Program-made: the position numbers and the translations under genes
Shown: positions 35,990-48,304 of the stretch, piece after piece
Numbering within the stretch: the first letter of the stretch is position 1
Layout: each line of letters begins with the position of its first letter
Notes under the pieces: generated by a model
Told to the model about the DNA's origin: nothing
The model's input: the letters and a program-made list of their open reading frames with translations, nothing else
The model's database searches: none
DNA from: Takakia lepidozioides
Lineage: Eukaryota > Streptophyta > Takakiopsida > Takakiales > Takakiaceae
Assembly: GCA_030704615.1 (NCBI GenBank)
Contig: CM060731.1
Location: forward strand, 15,688,001 to 15,748,000
DNA length: 60,000 nucleotides
Direction: 5' to 3'

Positions 35990-37060
35990 TAACCTGTGAT
36001 AAGAGGGATTATGCAGTCTACAGCCTTCTCTCTCAAAGCAGCGCAGCATTGTGGAAGGCACCATTTCCAGCATCTGGCCTCTCAACCACCCTAGTTCATT
36101 CAACCCTCTCTCCTTCCACATGTCTCTCCACAACCAGGATGTTCCAGCCAGTGTCCAAAAACAGCTTCAGTACAAGTATGACAACATCAGGGAGGCAGGT
36201 CCAGTGATGGAAAGGTATGAACCTAACCTCGTTCGGTCCAGAGTCCGGGCCAGGGTGTTTCGTTACCCTGCTCTCCATGGACTTGATGATTACAGCATCT
36301 TAAGCAGAGATCTTTCAGTTGATTCACTCCTGATTCCACAGCAGAAGCAGCAGTCCAGGTTGGATTATCTGAGCTTTAGTGTCATTGCACTTCCACATGA
36401 CAATAAACTGGAGGGAGGAGAGTAATTTTACCATGGTTCCAGAGGGACAATAAATGATGCCGTTAAAAGCGAATCCTCGCTCAAGTGCACGCCGCCCACG
36501 CAAGCAACCAGAATGTTTCAATGTGGGAGCTCACTTGAAGATTACACCAGCTGGGTTTTCTGTTGAAATTCCGCTTGTGTATTTTGCAGAAGGTCTGTGT
36601 AATCCCAAGGATGGGAAAATGTACATGAAGGGCTGTCGACCAGTAGATGCCAATTGGACGCTGCTCCAGGACAAAGCAGATTCCCTAGATGATGGGCTTG
36701 ACTGTTCCCTTGAAATTGTTCTGGAGTACCCCTCAATAGTTGCTGGGTTACTGACAAGACCAACTGTGAAGATAGACATCACCAGCCGGCGGAATGTGGA
36801 CGAACCTTTCTACTTCAAACCGATGAATCTTGAGACTTTCCCGATCACTTACAAGTGACAGCGGGATGAGATCATGTCTCGGAAGAGTCTGGAAGGGTCG
36901 TTGAGTGTGGCAACCCTACCTCTCTGATGCTGCTATGTATTGGTGCCCAGTTGTCACATGTCAAGCGCCATCCGGAGTCGACGCCCCACATCTCGCTTGG
37001 GATGCTTGGCTCGAGTGTGGAGGCAGATTTTGATATCACAATCACCACTCATTTCGCTGT
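35990..37060 (+). pseudogene. DUF2921 membrane-protein gene fragment
   Basis: Frame one (to 36425) reads VEGTISSIWPLNHPSSFNPLSF and YKYDNIREAGPVMERYEPN. Frame two (36454-36858) reads VYFAEGLCNPKDGKMYMKGCR, DCSLEIVLEYPS and DEPFYFKPMNLETFPITYK. A third piece from 36927 reads IGAQLSHVKRHPESTPHISLGML. The phrases AEGxxxxxxGxMxMxGCR and xPFYFxP, followed by a membrane part with QLxHVKxHPexxPxIS, fit plant DUF2921 proteins, whose function is unknown. TGA at 36856-36858 and frame changes near 36425 and 36900 break it. The N terminus and most membrane segments are absent. Confidence 0.6.
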
Positions 37061-37389
37061 TCTTTGCACCAGCATGGCATGCCACCATGCATATCTGCCC
37101 AGTCTCATTTCTCCAGGACCCTTCCATTGCAAGATTGTGCCCATTCAAGCCAGACCTTCGAAATGCAAGGTTGAAATTGTTTTAGAAGTTCGAAGGTCTG
37201 GTAGGGAGAGTCATCTCGCAAGCTCTCCACGTGAAACAATCAGTTAGATATTGATTGAGTTCATTTCCTGATGAATTTGTTCTTTATAACGTCTACAGAA
37301 AGCTCAAAGAATAGCGCACACATAGAAAACGAAATGAACATGACGCGGTAGGGCTTCACCCCTTCCCATTTGCTGATACGTCTCCAAAG

Positions 37390-38496
37390 TTGGCTACTCC
37401 CTTTGCATCATTGGGTGCTCCCACATTTGGCATATCCTGGGATCATCCCGTTCAGGATATGTTACTTTATCCTCAAACATTGTGGAACAGTCCCTTTGCA
37501 TCCTCCAAGGTACTGTGTTTGCTATACGTGATTTCACTATGGACCTCTTTTCCGCTTTCCAGGGTTGCCATGGTTGTGCACCCTTTGCAAGTACAGCTGA
37601 TTGTGACCCGGTTGGGCTTCACCCCTTCCTGCATCATTTGCTCAGTGGTCTCCAAAGCCTACATCCTGCACCCATGCTGGGCGTATTTTGCTATCATCGC
37701 GTTCCAGAACATTTTGTTCAGCCACATGGTCAAATACTTCCTGTGCATACTTTATGTTGCCACATTTGGCAAACATGGGCAGTATCAGGAATGACATCTG
37801 GTACAATTCGCGCTTTGATAATGTCAACATGAACTGGTATGCATCCATGATGCTCCCGCACTTAACATACATGTTGTGACAAGGGTGTTGGGTAAAAATA
37901 CGTTTGTCTGAATCCACTTTTGACAATGTGAGCGCACACCTGCTTTCCTGCTTCCAGGCCTTTCAGTTTGATGCTCTTATGCAAGAGACAGACATTAGAA
38001 TCTGCAAAATGCCTCCTTAGTTTACACTGTAGAGCCTCTTCCAGTCACCCTGCCTCACAGAGCATGCTCATATGCCCAGAAGGGCCAGAAGGGGCATATG
38101 CGACACTCATCCTTTTGAGAAAGGAAAGTCTGGATAGTCTGAAATCCAGCTCCACCAACATACGTACCATTCCTGCCACTCGGTAGATTAACCCTCTTTG
38201 AGATTGACTGGCTCTGGTGCAAGATTTCACCTCCAGTACCTTCCTTCGTAAATCCAATGACAGTGGAAGCATGGAGAAACTCCATTGGATTTTCCCTCTC
38301 CTGGTCCTCTTTGGGAAGATGTGGTCATGGTCAAGGTGCCTGGTTTCTTAAATTGAGGGACTGCTGCTGCTGCTTTCAGGTTACCATCCACCCATTCAGG
38401 TTTGTTGTAGCTATTGATCCATAGGGAATCATGGGAAATCTTGTACTTGTAATCCCACTCTCTGAATCCGTCCCTCTGAATCCATGACAGGTTCAA
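37390..38496 (-). pseudogene. PLS-class PPR gene remnant, copy D
   Basis: The minus-strand translation from about 37926 downward gives NMYVKCGSIMDA, LPMFAKCGNIKYAQEVFDHVAEQNV, EGVKPNRVTISCTCKGCTTMATLESGKEVHSEI and EDAKGLFHNV across shifting frames. The 38496-37950 part corresponds to the leader block seen in copies A and C. Several motifs are nearly intact, so this is one of the less decayed copies, but frames are still broken about every 60 codons. Confidence 0.85.
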
Positions 38497-38499
38497 TCT

Positions 38500-39190
38500 A
38501 ATATTGATTGGTCTTTCTCAATCTCATACTTGCACCCATTAGTCTGCCGAGTTCTATGCAGAAAGCAATGGCATTTTCAAACAGATGAGAGACATAATTG
38601 CTGGTTTGATTTGATGTATCTTGAGCTTTACTTGAAGGAAAAAGGGAGGGGACATATGGAAAGGGGGAATCTTTATCACCTTCGAAATGAAGCCACTAGA
38701 AGTCATATGTTTGTAGACTTGAGATGGAAGAGGTAAAGCCTGTTTTAATGTTCACTGCCTGCAATTCCAATCTGAAGCTGCACTTCATTAGGGAAGGCAT
38801 TGCAAGCAGGGGAGGTAGCCAAGCTTAAATCTGGTGTGAAAAATGCTGATCTGAAAAATGCCTCAGCTGGGCACCCTTTCAAGTTGAAACCTGAAGTGGC
38901 ACTCTGCTCAAAAATAAAGTTAATTGATGGAAAGGACATACCAACAGTTAAACCATCAGGAACACAACTCACTTCTGGGAACACATGGTTGTGGAAGTGG
39001 GGCTTGCAAGCCTACTCCTTTGGTTATATTCAATTCAGATATTTGATAGAAACTCTTTTGCCAAAAGTGGGTCTAGTGGCCACTTGTGGTGGCCCAGTTG
39101 CAAAATTGACTAAGCTGGCAGCATCCAAAGTGCATGTTTGCTTAGGAACATGTGCGGGGCTGCCTATCCATGAATTTGTGAGATTGTGAG
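38500..39190 (+). other. Unrecognised coding-like frame
   Basis: A 129-codon open frame at 38800-39189 reads KLKSGVKNADLKNASAGHP and ends near LGTCAGLPIHEFVRL. It is preceded by a 68-codon frame at 38530-38736. Neither matches a family I know. They lie between a PPR pseudogene and LINE DNA, so they may be repeat-derived. Confidence 0.25.
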
Positions 39191-40141
39191 TGGGTTACCG
39201 ATTTTTTTTTTCCAAAGGTGGACTTCTGCTCCTGCACGGGGTGTGTTCATATTGCTCATGAAAGACCTAGTTGAGGGTGTATTGACAAGTGGTAGGTTTT
39301 AGCATGTTCATGGTTGGTGCATCTTCTGCAGGTTGTGGCACAGAAACCTGTAATCGGTTCCTCTCCGAGCAGCTCCTTGCCAGTCCCTGTGCCAATGTTC
39401 AGGTAGCTCCTTTTCTGGTTCTCAGTTTGGTTGTCATGGTCAATGTTTCTCTCGTATTGCTTTAGCAGGGCAGTAGCATTAGCAGTAACAGTAGCAGTAA
39501 CGGTAGCAGTATATTGATGCTATATGTCGTACATGTAATCATGTTGATCATGCAGTTTACTGTCTTCAAGAGGAATGTCCTCAAGGGAAGTATGAACCCT
39601 TCTTATTGTGGCCCCAGTAATGGCTGTTTGGGGTTTCATCTCAAATTTGAAAGTTTCACTTCACATTTTTGGTGAGTAGTCTTCTTGGTTGCACTGTTGC
39701 ATTTTTCTGTCAATATGCCAAACAATCATTGACTCTTCATATATGAAGCCTATACTAATTACATTCTTGAAGGCTCTTTTCAAATGCTCCGGCACCTATC
39801 TGCTTGATAAATAGGTGCACTGTCAACAAAAGTAATGATGTTACTTGCTTGTTTTTTTTGTTCTGGGCCCTTAAGACTAGAAAAGTGAGCACCATCTACT
39901 GAGGCCTAGGTGTGGACATTGCGTTCAAGAATTCAATACTGTACCCATGCAATTATGTTGACAACCTGTAGGTGTCCCTGGTGTAACTCTTGACTGCTGG
40001 ATTGAAGGCAGGTGCACAATGGCAAGCAGCCCAGCACCGAGCAAGAAGTCCTTTAGCCATCCTGTTGCCATCCTAGCTCTATGTTAACAAGGGATGACAA
40101 ATCAACAGCTACCGTGAGGCATGCTTAGCAAGTAGTAATCT
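39191..40141. other. Gene-free stretch with a small GCAGTA microsatellite
   Basis: No gene is recognised. Units of agcagta and variants (agcatta, acagta, acggta) repeat at about 39470-39513. Confidence 0.5.
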
Positions 40142-41066
40142 GTGCAGCCTTGCACTGGAAGTAGCTTTCTCAAGCTTGTCTGTCTGTGTCTCAGAAATCC
40201 TGTAACTCATCTCTCTCTCTCTCCATCTCAGATCCTAGATGCAGAGTTCGCATGTGTACCATTGCAATCCGAGGCCCTCTTCCAGCTTACAATCTTTCTC
40301 CATAGATTACAGGCCCTTCCACCCAAGGGGCTCGTGGCAAGGGCCCTCACAACATCTATGAGGCTCAAAGCTGCAGGTTTCAGGAACTCCTGGTATGCTC
40401 GAGTGGACAGTTTATTTCAATGTAACGGACTTTCTACTGCTTTCCTATTACCAGTGAATCCAGATGAGGTGGACATCACATCCAGACATGACCGCAACAG
40501 ACTCATTAGGAGAGAGCTGATGGAATTACATGTCAAGAGAACTTGGAAGCTACCCAATCTCACGACAAAGCTCCACTTCTATCGACAGATATTCTTGGTG
40601 CTCCGCGATGATAGAATCTTGAGACCAAATTACCTTTCAGCATCCTTATCTCCTTTCCTCCTGAGGGCATTGGGGCGGTTCAGGATGGGTTCCCACAACC
40701 TACGGATAAAGACTGGCAGATGGGATGACCTGCAACGGGAGGACCGCCTATGTCCAGCTTGCATAGGGCGCAGCAAGGAAATTGAAACTGAAGAACACTT
40801 CTTCTACTGCCCTCTATCCTACGAGATCCGTGGGAGATTCCACGTTTATTCAGTGGAACCCAAACACTCACTGATGTCTTTCACTATGAGGATAAAAAAT
40901 GCTTGGCAGCCTACCTGCACGAGGCCTTCACCCTTAGACAATCGCTAGAACATTAATTGTGGTTTCTGGATTTGTTCCTCTCTCATGTTCTTCCATTTTG
41001 TCCCATAAGCTCTATGAGCTTTCCGCCGACGTTATAAAGCATCATTTCATTTCATTTCATTTCATT

Positions 41067-41095
<29 letters not shown>
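40142..41095 (+). mobile_element. LINE 3' end (ORF2 C terminus and tail), copy 1
   Basis: The 268-codon frame 40142-40948 contains LLRALGRFRMGSHNLRIKTGRW, followed by REDRLCPAC and EIETEEHFFYC. This is the arginine-rich plus CCHC-type zinc motif found at the C terminus of LINE ORF2. The reverse transcriptase and endonuclease are missing, so the copy is 5'-truncated. A 3' leader with tcccataagctctatgagc follows, ending in repeats of catttcattt and a TC microsatellite at about 41068-41095. Confidence 0.75.
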
Positions 41096-41097
<2 letters not shown>

Positions 41098-41099
41098 AT

Positions 41100-41690
41100 G
41101 AAGTTAGGCAGAAAACTTCCCTGAACTTGTTTCCAGTCTGTGACATGGGGGAGGACATCTTGGATGACCTCAAGGGTCTACCCACTCTCGGCACTAGACT
41201 GAAATTTAAACTTAGGGCAGGAAGCCTACCTTTGAACAGCAAACAGAAGCAGAGAGGAAAGGGAGAGTGCAATTGCCCGTTGTGTGGGCAATCTGAAGAC
41301 AGTATTCATTTTCTGATACACTGTCCGGGGTTCTCTCACCAAAGAGACGCTCTCTTCAAATCTATTAAGGGAATTGTGCCTGTACCCTTGTTTACCAACT
41401 TTGAAAGTCTCGAGGCTGAGCCAAAAGCCCAGGCCCTCCTGAGGCCTAGTTTTTGGGCAAATCACACACAGCAGATTGATGCTTGTGTGAAGGGATTTCT
41501 AGAGGATATCTGGAAAACCTGGATTAATTCTTTATATGGAGGTAAGTCTTACTACCAACGTCAGCCCCTGACAGAGGTAGGTTCTGTCCCTTTTGTTCCC
41601 GCTCAAACTGGGCGCGGGGTCAATGGCCACAAGGCTACGGCAAACAACGTCTTATGAGTACAATCTCTCTCTCTCTCTCTCTCTCTATGT
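41100..41690 (+). mobile_element. LINE 3' end, copy 2 (different subfamily or upstream piece)
   Basis: The frame reads RLKFKLRAGSLPLNSKQKQ, then CNCPLCGQSEDSIHFLIHC, again the C-terminal zinc motif of LINE ORF2 but distinct from copy 1, and then a tail of about 100 residues to TGA at 41655-41657. The noncoding part starts after tggccacaaggctacgg and reaches a TC microsatellite (about 41665-41687). The remnant at 53935 carries this coding end joined to the 3' leader of copy 1, so the two belong together. Confidence 0.72.
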
Positions 41691-42375
41691 TACTTCAATG
41701 CAAGCACAACTGCATCTCTCATGTGGGCAACACTGGCACTAAGTAATGAACGTAGAAGAACGTGTTATCGCTCTTCTTAACAGCTACATGGATGAATGAA
41801 ATTTGGACTTTGATGTGGATAATGTAACTGCCAATCATATTATTCCGTACGAATACCTATATATTCTACATGAATTTAAAAAAATGCGTATTGTTATTAT
41901 TGGCTTACACACTAATAGGTACCTAGTGGACGGGCTGGACCGGGGTGATCGTGGGGTCGATGCAGCGAAGGAACGCGGGAAACAACGTCGTTGACTGCCA
42001 CTGGATTCCCGCTTCCTTTCAGACTCTATCTTTTATGTCCACGTTCATCTAGTGCGGGCCGCTTCGATGTTCCATGGATGTGTATTATCCATGTTGTCAT
42101 TCGAGAGGAGGATGTAGTTGAAAAATTAGTTGGGCGCCATTTCGTGGTTCTTTTCTTTTCGTTTCTTTTCGTCTTTTACTGGATCTTGTACGTGTGCTGG
42201 CTCGTTCGGCAAGGGTCGCGCGCCAAAGGTTTTGTGGTGCAGAATCATTTTCTTGAGCGCCACGCTTCTGCGTGCTTCATCAAAGGCGTTCGGAGCTCTC
42301 CTCGGTGCTTGTTTAGTATCCGCTTCTGTGTTGATTCTGCACCTGCGCGTTTGTTGAAGAGACGCAAGTGCAAAG
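41691..42375. promoter_or_regulatory. Upstream region of the AIF-like gene
   Basis: About 0.7 kb without coding signal between LINE DNA and the start codon at 42376. It should hold the promoter and 5' leader. The last 250 bases are GC-richer, with cgcg and gcgc steps, and no single element can be named. Confidence 0.35.
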
Positions 42376-45300
42376 ATGCCAGAGAAGAAGAGTGTTGTGG
42401 TGGTGGGAGGCGGCGTGGCTGGCGCCCCGGTTGCCAAGTTCTTGGAAGATGAATTTGATGTCACGCTCATAGACCCGTATGTCTCTATCTCCCTCCTCCT
42501 GTTTTCCTTCCTCTGTGTAGGTACTGCTACCTCTCTCGAGGGAAGAAAGATTAAGCTGGTTGTACTACGTTTTTGAATGTTTCTCTTTCAGCTGTCATGA
42601 TTATGGAGGTTCTTTGTGATATTTCAGCGTCTATAAGAGCAAGCTTTTCCGTAAAGCTGATGGCCCTCTCTGACTCAGGATTAGCTCACTTTCAAATTGG
42701 ACATCGGGAATCTTGAAATTAGCAACGCGACAGTCTGGCTATCGTGTCTCATCCGTCTTTCGCCCACCAGTGGGGCCTTGCATCGGAGGCTTCAGAAAGA
42801 AACAATTTCCAAGTGAAAATGCCGACTGTTGCTGGCTCACCTATGTGGACTCTTTATGACCGAATCATTAGACATCATGATAAGCTACATTCCTGTGTAG
42901 TCTCTGGACCACACTGCTGTGCAACGCATTGTCTTTATGAAACCCATGTATCATGGTATAAGCATTCGGAAATCCAGATAACATGTCTTAAGTGGAAAAG
43001 CGAAGTTGAGGCGTGGACGCAGTGTGCGGAAATGCTCAATCGAGACAGGTTGTCACCCTGGTTACGACAGATTGGCTCAGTTGTTAGAGATTGCCCGTAA
43101 TAGTTCGGCATTTACCACTTTTTACCAACTAGTGATCAACTAAAAATACAGAAGTAATCCCTAAGACCAGCTTTTGTAGTGAAAGCGAATAGTTCGTCAT
43201 TTCTGCTCGTGATACGATATTATGGAACGAATTAGTGTTCACTGTCAATAGCAGCTTAAGGAAAATGTCAATATATGGGGATTTCCCATGTTGGATTTCC
43301 CCAGCCACATTCAGATGAGCAAGGTAGTCTGGCAAAAAACGAGCGGTAGATCTGGGAGGCTAGAAAAGGTGTGCTTCGACGAGACATATGGTGTCAATGT
43401 CAAATACAAAAGTTTACTAGGTAGTCAAATTCTGACCAAAGGCATTAGTTGTGTGTATTTGAAGTATGCTCTACTTGTGACCTGATCCAAAATGTCCGGC
43501 CAGGTTAACTAAAGTGATCATTACTTGCGTGACCTAGATTCGGAGTACTCTTGTTGGCCTCGAGTGGACGGGCACATTGCCTGCTGCTTTAAATTCAGGA
43601 CATCTTTCTTCTACACCAGTGCAGGTGTAGGTGTTGGGGTCCACTATATAGTAGTACATTGGCAAGAGCACTAATCCTGCACCATTTCCTTCTGGTGGGG
43701 TATAAAGGAGGTCATCTACTAATAGAAGAAGATCACGGTTAAGACCTTTCTGGTTTCACTTACCTTTGCCATTGCGAGAAGAAAAATGAGATCGATCCAA
43801 ATAATTTCCATTGATTTTGAGAGATATGGATGTCATTCTTTTGATGACAACAATTGTATTCAGTTGGTGATGGTTGGTTGGGCGTGATGGGAAGACAGAA
43901 AGGACTACTTTGAGGTGCCTTACGCCGAGCTGAGATGTATAGTGGAGCCCTCATTTGCTGAGCGCTCAGTTATCAAGCACTCTGACTACTTGAAGAAGGC
44001 CAAAGTGTTGATAAGTGCTGCTCAAAGTGCGACAAATTCCGAAGTGGTTACTTCTGCAGGGGACAAAATTCCATATGATTTTCTTGTTATCACTACAGGT
44101 TCCACATACCTTGGCCCAGGGACAAGGGCAGAGCGCATCCAAGAGTACCAAGCTGGTGTGTACGTGTATGTTCGGTCCATAATAGTTTAGAGATCTATTT
44201 TCACTCATAAATTTTTTGCTCTTGCTTGCTTTTCCGGAGTCTTGAAAGCACTTAGATATTACTGCTTGTCTTTGTTTGAAATGGGATTAGCATTTGTGCA
44301 GCCAACAAAAAGCTGGAAGCTGCACAGTCGGTGCTTATTGTCGGAGGTGGTCCAGTGGGTGTTGAGCTAGCTGGCGAGATTGTGGTCGATTACCCCGAAA
44401 AGAAGGTCAGTACTGACATGTTGTTTTTCATCATTACCCTGGCAGTATGAGGTATATAATGTCAGCGCACACATAGGGAACAAGTTTATGGGGGAATAAG
44501 CTTGCATTGAGCTGTACACCCAGGTCCAGTGGATCCACATGACTTGACCTGGGTGTACAGATCAACATTGGGACTCTTTGATGAGGAGAAGAAGGTGAAA
44601 TATAGTTTGTAATATGTCCTTGACTGTGTAGTTGAAAATGGAACTGAAAGAATTCATGATTCCCTAGCAGACATCTTCATTATGCTTGGTTTGTGTGGCT
44701 ATGAAGGTTACCCTTGTGTCTTCAAGTGAGAAGTTATTGGAGTTCTTGGGGCCCAAAGCCTCTGAAAAGACCCTCAAGTGGCTCAAGTCCAAGAAGGTGG
44801 AGGTCATTCTCAATGACAGGTTGTGTACCTGCACCATCCAAACCATGTGCATGAAACCACCAATTAGTTCAGTTAACTTGTATGTGCAGCTCCACTATAT
44901 GTTTGTATTACCTGAAGTAAGCTGTAAGTTCAAACTTGATATACCCGAGAACAATTTTAAATCAAAGAACTCCTATGCAGCTGGTCAAGTACAAAGAGCC
45001 CCATAAGCTTTGTGCTCCATTTCACAGGATGTGCAAAACTTTGTGTTCTCTAATTTATCCCGCGCACAGAAATTGCATCACAAATTCAGATCCTCTGACT
45101 GCCTGCAAAATGACTTGATTGTGCAGGACCTGATACAATCTGATAGTACAACATAGTCTGATTCCTCCATTCAAATCTCACATTCTGTGTGTCATTCAGG
45201 GTAGAGGTCGAGGGTCTGGAAGGGCCCACTTACACCACACAAAAGGGAACAACTATCAATGCTGATGCCCATTTTGTCTGCATCGGGAAGCGTCTAGGCT

Positions 45301-46143
45301 CTTCATGGTTGCGAGACTCAGAGTTTTCAAATCTGCTGGACACTGAGAACCGTTTGAAGGTGGATGCAAACTTGCGCTTGGAAGGCAAGTCCAACATTTT
45401 TGCTGCTGGAGATATTACCAATCTCAAGGTATTGACTTCCAGCACCTCTTTTCCTTCCATCTCATTTTGGTCGCCTTCAGATCTGGGTCAAACTTTTGGA
45501 AGTGGTTACATTAGAAGCGGCTTAGCATTAAGTCTTCAATGAGAAATGCCATTACCATGCTGTAGACAGACAGACAACCCCATTCTATTGGTAGCATATA
45601 TTCGCCTGGTGCTGTCTTCGTACACCAGTCAGGTTGGGAATTTTATATTTATTTCTCTCAATGGCATAAAAATGAAAGTTACTCCAACCTAAGCGTTGCA
45701 TGAAGGAAGACTACCTCATGTAGGTTATAAAGAGTTGGGGTGCTCATAGCTAAGGGCCTTGGCCAGGACAGAAATGAAAACTTTGTACATACTGGAATAG
45801 TGGCAGAATAGTGGGAGAGTGGTCCAGCAAATATGGGCTACGCATTAAATTGTTGACCTCTTGGCTGGTGCGTATGTAGGAAATCAAGCAAGGGTTTTTG
45901 GCAGGTAAACATGGGACCGTGGTGGTAGAGAACATCAAGAAGTTAAGCAAGGACCCATCCTCCACAAAGCTGTCATCATACACACCCTTGGCTTCACCAT
46001 TTGGAGCTGTTTCATTAGGAAGGACTGTAGCCGTTGCACAGTTGCCATTTGGAACAATTTTGGGCTGGTTGCCGGGCAAGTTAAAAAATAAAGACCTGTT
46101 CGTTGGGAAGTCTCGAAAGATACTGGGATTGTCTTCGGACTGA
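42376..46143 (+). CDS. Apoptosis-inducing-factor-like NAD(P)H/FAD oxidoreductase (AIFM2/FSP1 type)
   Basis: Six exons join in phase with GT-AG borders: 42376-42476, 43899-44155, 44302-44405, 44707-44819, 45200-45428 and 45880-46143. They give 355 residues, the usual size for plant 'AIF homolog A' proteins. Residues 7-20 (VVVVGGGVAGAPVA) form the FAD dinucleotide fold. YDFLVITTGS (93-102) is the ATG-like motif. VLIVGGGPVGVELAGEI (130-146) is the NAD(P)H fold. NIFAAGDI (257-264) is the second FAD contact. The family reduces quinone-type acceptors at membranes; the human relative FSP1 regenerates ubiquinol and suppresses ferroptosis. There is no glycine at position 2, so N-myristoylation as in FSP1 is not expected. 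The C terminus has a hydrophobic segment (QLPFGTILGWLPG). Intron 1 is long (1.4 kb). No breaks are seen, and the flanks are transposon DNA. Confidence 0.94.
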
Positions 46144-46794
46144 CTCGACTGGATACATCATGAGGCCAGCTTTCTCAGGAGGGAAATCTTGGTCTATCAG
46201 TTGGAATTCTAGAGTGGGGTACAGAGGTGCCTTAATAAGCTAGGAGAAGTGAGGTCACGATCATCCATCAAACCATGAAAGAAAGTGGTGTGTATTGGCT
46301 CATCGATATTTTTCTTGCTTGAGCCATTTATTCTTATGTCCAATGTAAATTTTGTTTGACCATATGTGAATAGCAAACTGTCAATGATAGCTTTATCATG
46401 TTCTCCCGCAGCCTAGCGCGTTCAGCAATTTATTGGCAGTCCAAGATATTATGGTATTCACAAAGAATGCAGTTGGGATCTCCATTTCTGAGTTGGCAAA
46501 TCCCCTGTTCCAAATATTGTATACATTCGTGAACTTACATTGCATTTTCAGATGTTGCTTGAACAGACTAATATTTGAAGCATATCTATGATACTTGCTT
46601 TATTGTTCCTGGTCTGGTGAATAAGTATCCAAGTGTATCATTAGATGAGTCATTCTAATATCATCCATTATTATTTGTGGATGAAGACCCATTACACACC
46701 AAAAATCAACAATACTGGGTAAAGTAGATTTGGGATAAGGTAGAGATTTTGGGATTTTGAAATTTGGGACAAATAGATTTGTTTTATCTTTATT
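46144..46794. other. 3' flank of the AIF-like gene
   Basis: No coding or repeat is recognised. It holds the 3' untranslated region and AT-rich intergenic DNA. Confidence 0.4.
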
Positions 46795-47005
46795 TTTTAA
46801 ATTTTTATGAAGTGAACCTGGGAGCCCACAATCCAGGCCCTTGAGGAGGGGGGAAATTAACCCCCTTTCATTTATGGGCCACGAGACCTACAGGACAAAG
46901 GCATACCGCCATGAACAATCCACACACGGGGCTGGGCAGGGGATTTGAGCCCCGAACCACCAAGGTGACACACTGTGCACTTACCACCTTTATAAACAGT
47001 ATGGT
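46795..47005 (-). mobile_element. tRNA-derived SINE, copy 1
   Basis: On the minus strand a tRNA-like head (ggtggttcggggctcaaatc, box B type) is followed by a body with the hairpin-like ggggg/ccccc stretch and the phrase cctcaagggcctgga. It ends in a TA-rich tail on the left. The same body occurs at 54773-54920 and 55215-55448. No clear target duplication was found for this copy. Confidence 0.7.
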
Positions 47006-47160
47006 GGAAGAGACACACACATAGAGACATACAGAGTTTTTATCTATCTTTCAAGGACCTTTTCTCAGTCTCATGACAGACTGTCCACTTGTTTTATCGA
47101 TACATATTCCAAGTTCAAATGAGAAACTGTTTTATTGCCATCGCTTTACTTCATCTCACA

Positions 47161-47490
47161 TCATAGCACAGGTACAACACTGATCACTCTGATCACACAC
47201 TCGTACAAATAAGAGTTGGACTCTAGGAATCTCCAAGGATCTGCATGGAGAAGTGGATAAGTGCGCCGCCATTCCAGCAATGAGCTACCAATGCCCATCA
47301 TTCTATAAAATTGACTGAAGCTCTGGTCAATCAAGAAGGCTGTGAGGGCTAATGCAAATGAGGTGACATAGGCATTGCTGACACGTGTTGCTGCAATATC
47401 AAACAGAGCCTTCTTGCTGGGTAGAAGGGATTCATCGTTGTTCACCACTCCCAGACAGCCGGTCCAGTTGGATGGAGTCAGGAACGATTA
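47161..47490 (-). CDS. Hypothetical protein-like exon
   Basis: The minus-strand frame reads PSNWTGCLGVVNNDESLLPSK-type sequence, then ALFDIAATRVSNAYVTSF, ALTAFLIDQSF and GIGSSLLEWRR, ending in TGA/TAG-type termination near 47161. Composition looks like real protein, with a hydrophobic helix in the middle. There is no ATG at the start of the frame, and the upstream sequence hits TAA near 47494, so if real it is an internal or last exon of a gene on the minus strand whose other exons are not visible. The family is not recognised. Confidence 0.3.
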
Positions 47491-47494
47491 TACA

Positions 47495-48299
47495 CCATAC
47501 TTTGCTGCCATCCATCTTGTCGCAATCTGAATCCACCACACCACAAGTTTAATGTACATAAGAACCACCCCCATTGATGGACAACATGTGATTGCATAGC
47601 CGTCTCATATGTGAGGGATGGCTATATTCCAGTTAATATGCAACCAGATGTTGAGAAAAGTCAGATTGTACATGAGAGGGACTAGAGGACCTCTGGAATA
47701 GAAAGCTGAAGGCGGAATTTTGGGCCATCATAGTGGTGCAGCACAGGCCTAAAAGCATCCTCTTCCAGTGGCTTGCACTGTTGAAGGATACGGATTATAC
47801 CTGGAGATTGCCACAAAAAGAACCAGCCAGACATGTTGGCTTCATTGGCATTTTCATGCCATAGAGGAAGGTCAACAGTGGCCTGCTGTATTGATCATAC
47901 GCCTTGCCATTTGGATGTACTATTCCAGGATTCCAGTGCCCACCAACTGGAATTAGTAATTACAGTGCCTTTGATAGAGGTTGGCATACAAACACAAGCA
48001 CAAACCAATACCTTGTTTAAGTGTCAGGATGAGTTAGTCTTGAAGAAAGACCCTTCAGCAGACAAGATCTCTCAAAAAGCCCTTCTGGACATCACCTCAA
48101 CAATACAACGAAACCATAAATTAAATAAGAACGCCCAGGTCAAAATGTAACACCAACCTCAGATGGGAATCTAGATTCACCACGACATTTTTTGTCTTCC
48201 CAAGCTGTTGGATCGATATTAGAACCACCAAAACTCGAAGCTTGCAACCACAATACATGGTAGACTAGTCAATTCCTAATAGATGTGCCATGGAGCTTA
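47495..48299. other. Gene-free stretch left of the copia element
   Basis: Nothing recognisable. A 105-codon plus-strand frame at 47833-48150 has no family resemblance. Confidence 0.4.
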
Positions 48300-48304
48300 G
48301 AAAG

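Noticed and set aside
42744-43100. 118-codon frame inside intron 1 of the AIF-like gene
   Set aside because: No family resemblance, and exon 1 joins exon 2 in phase without it.
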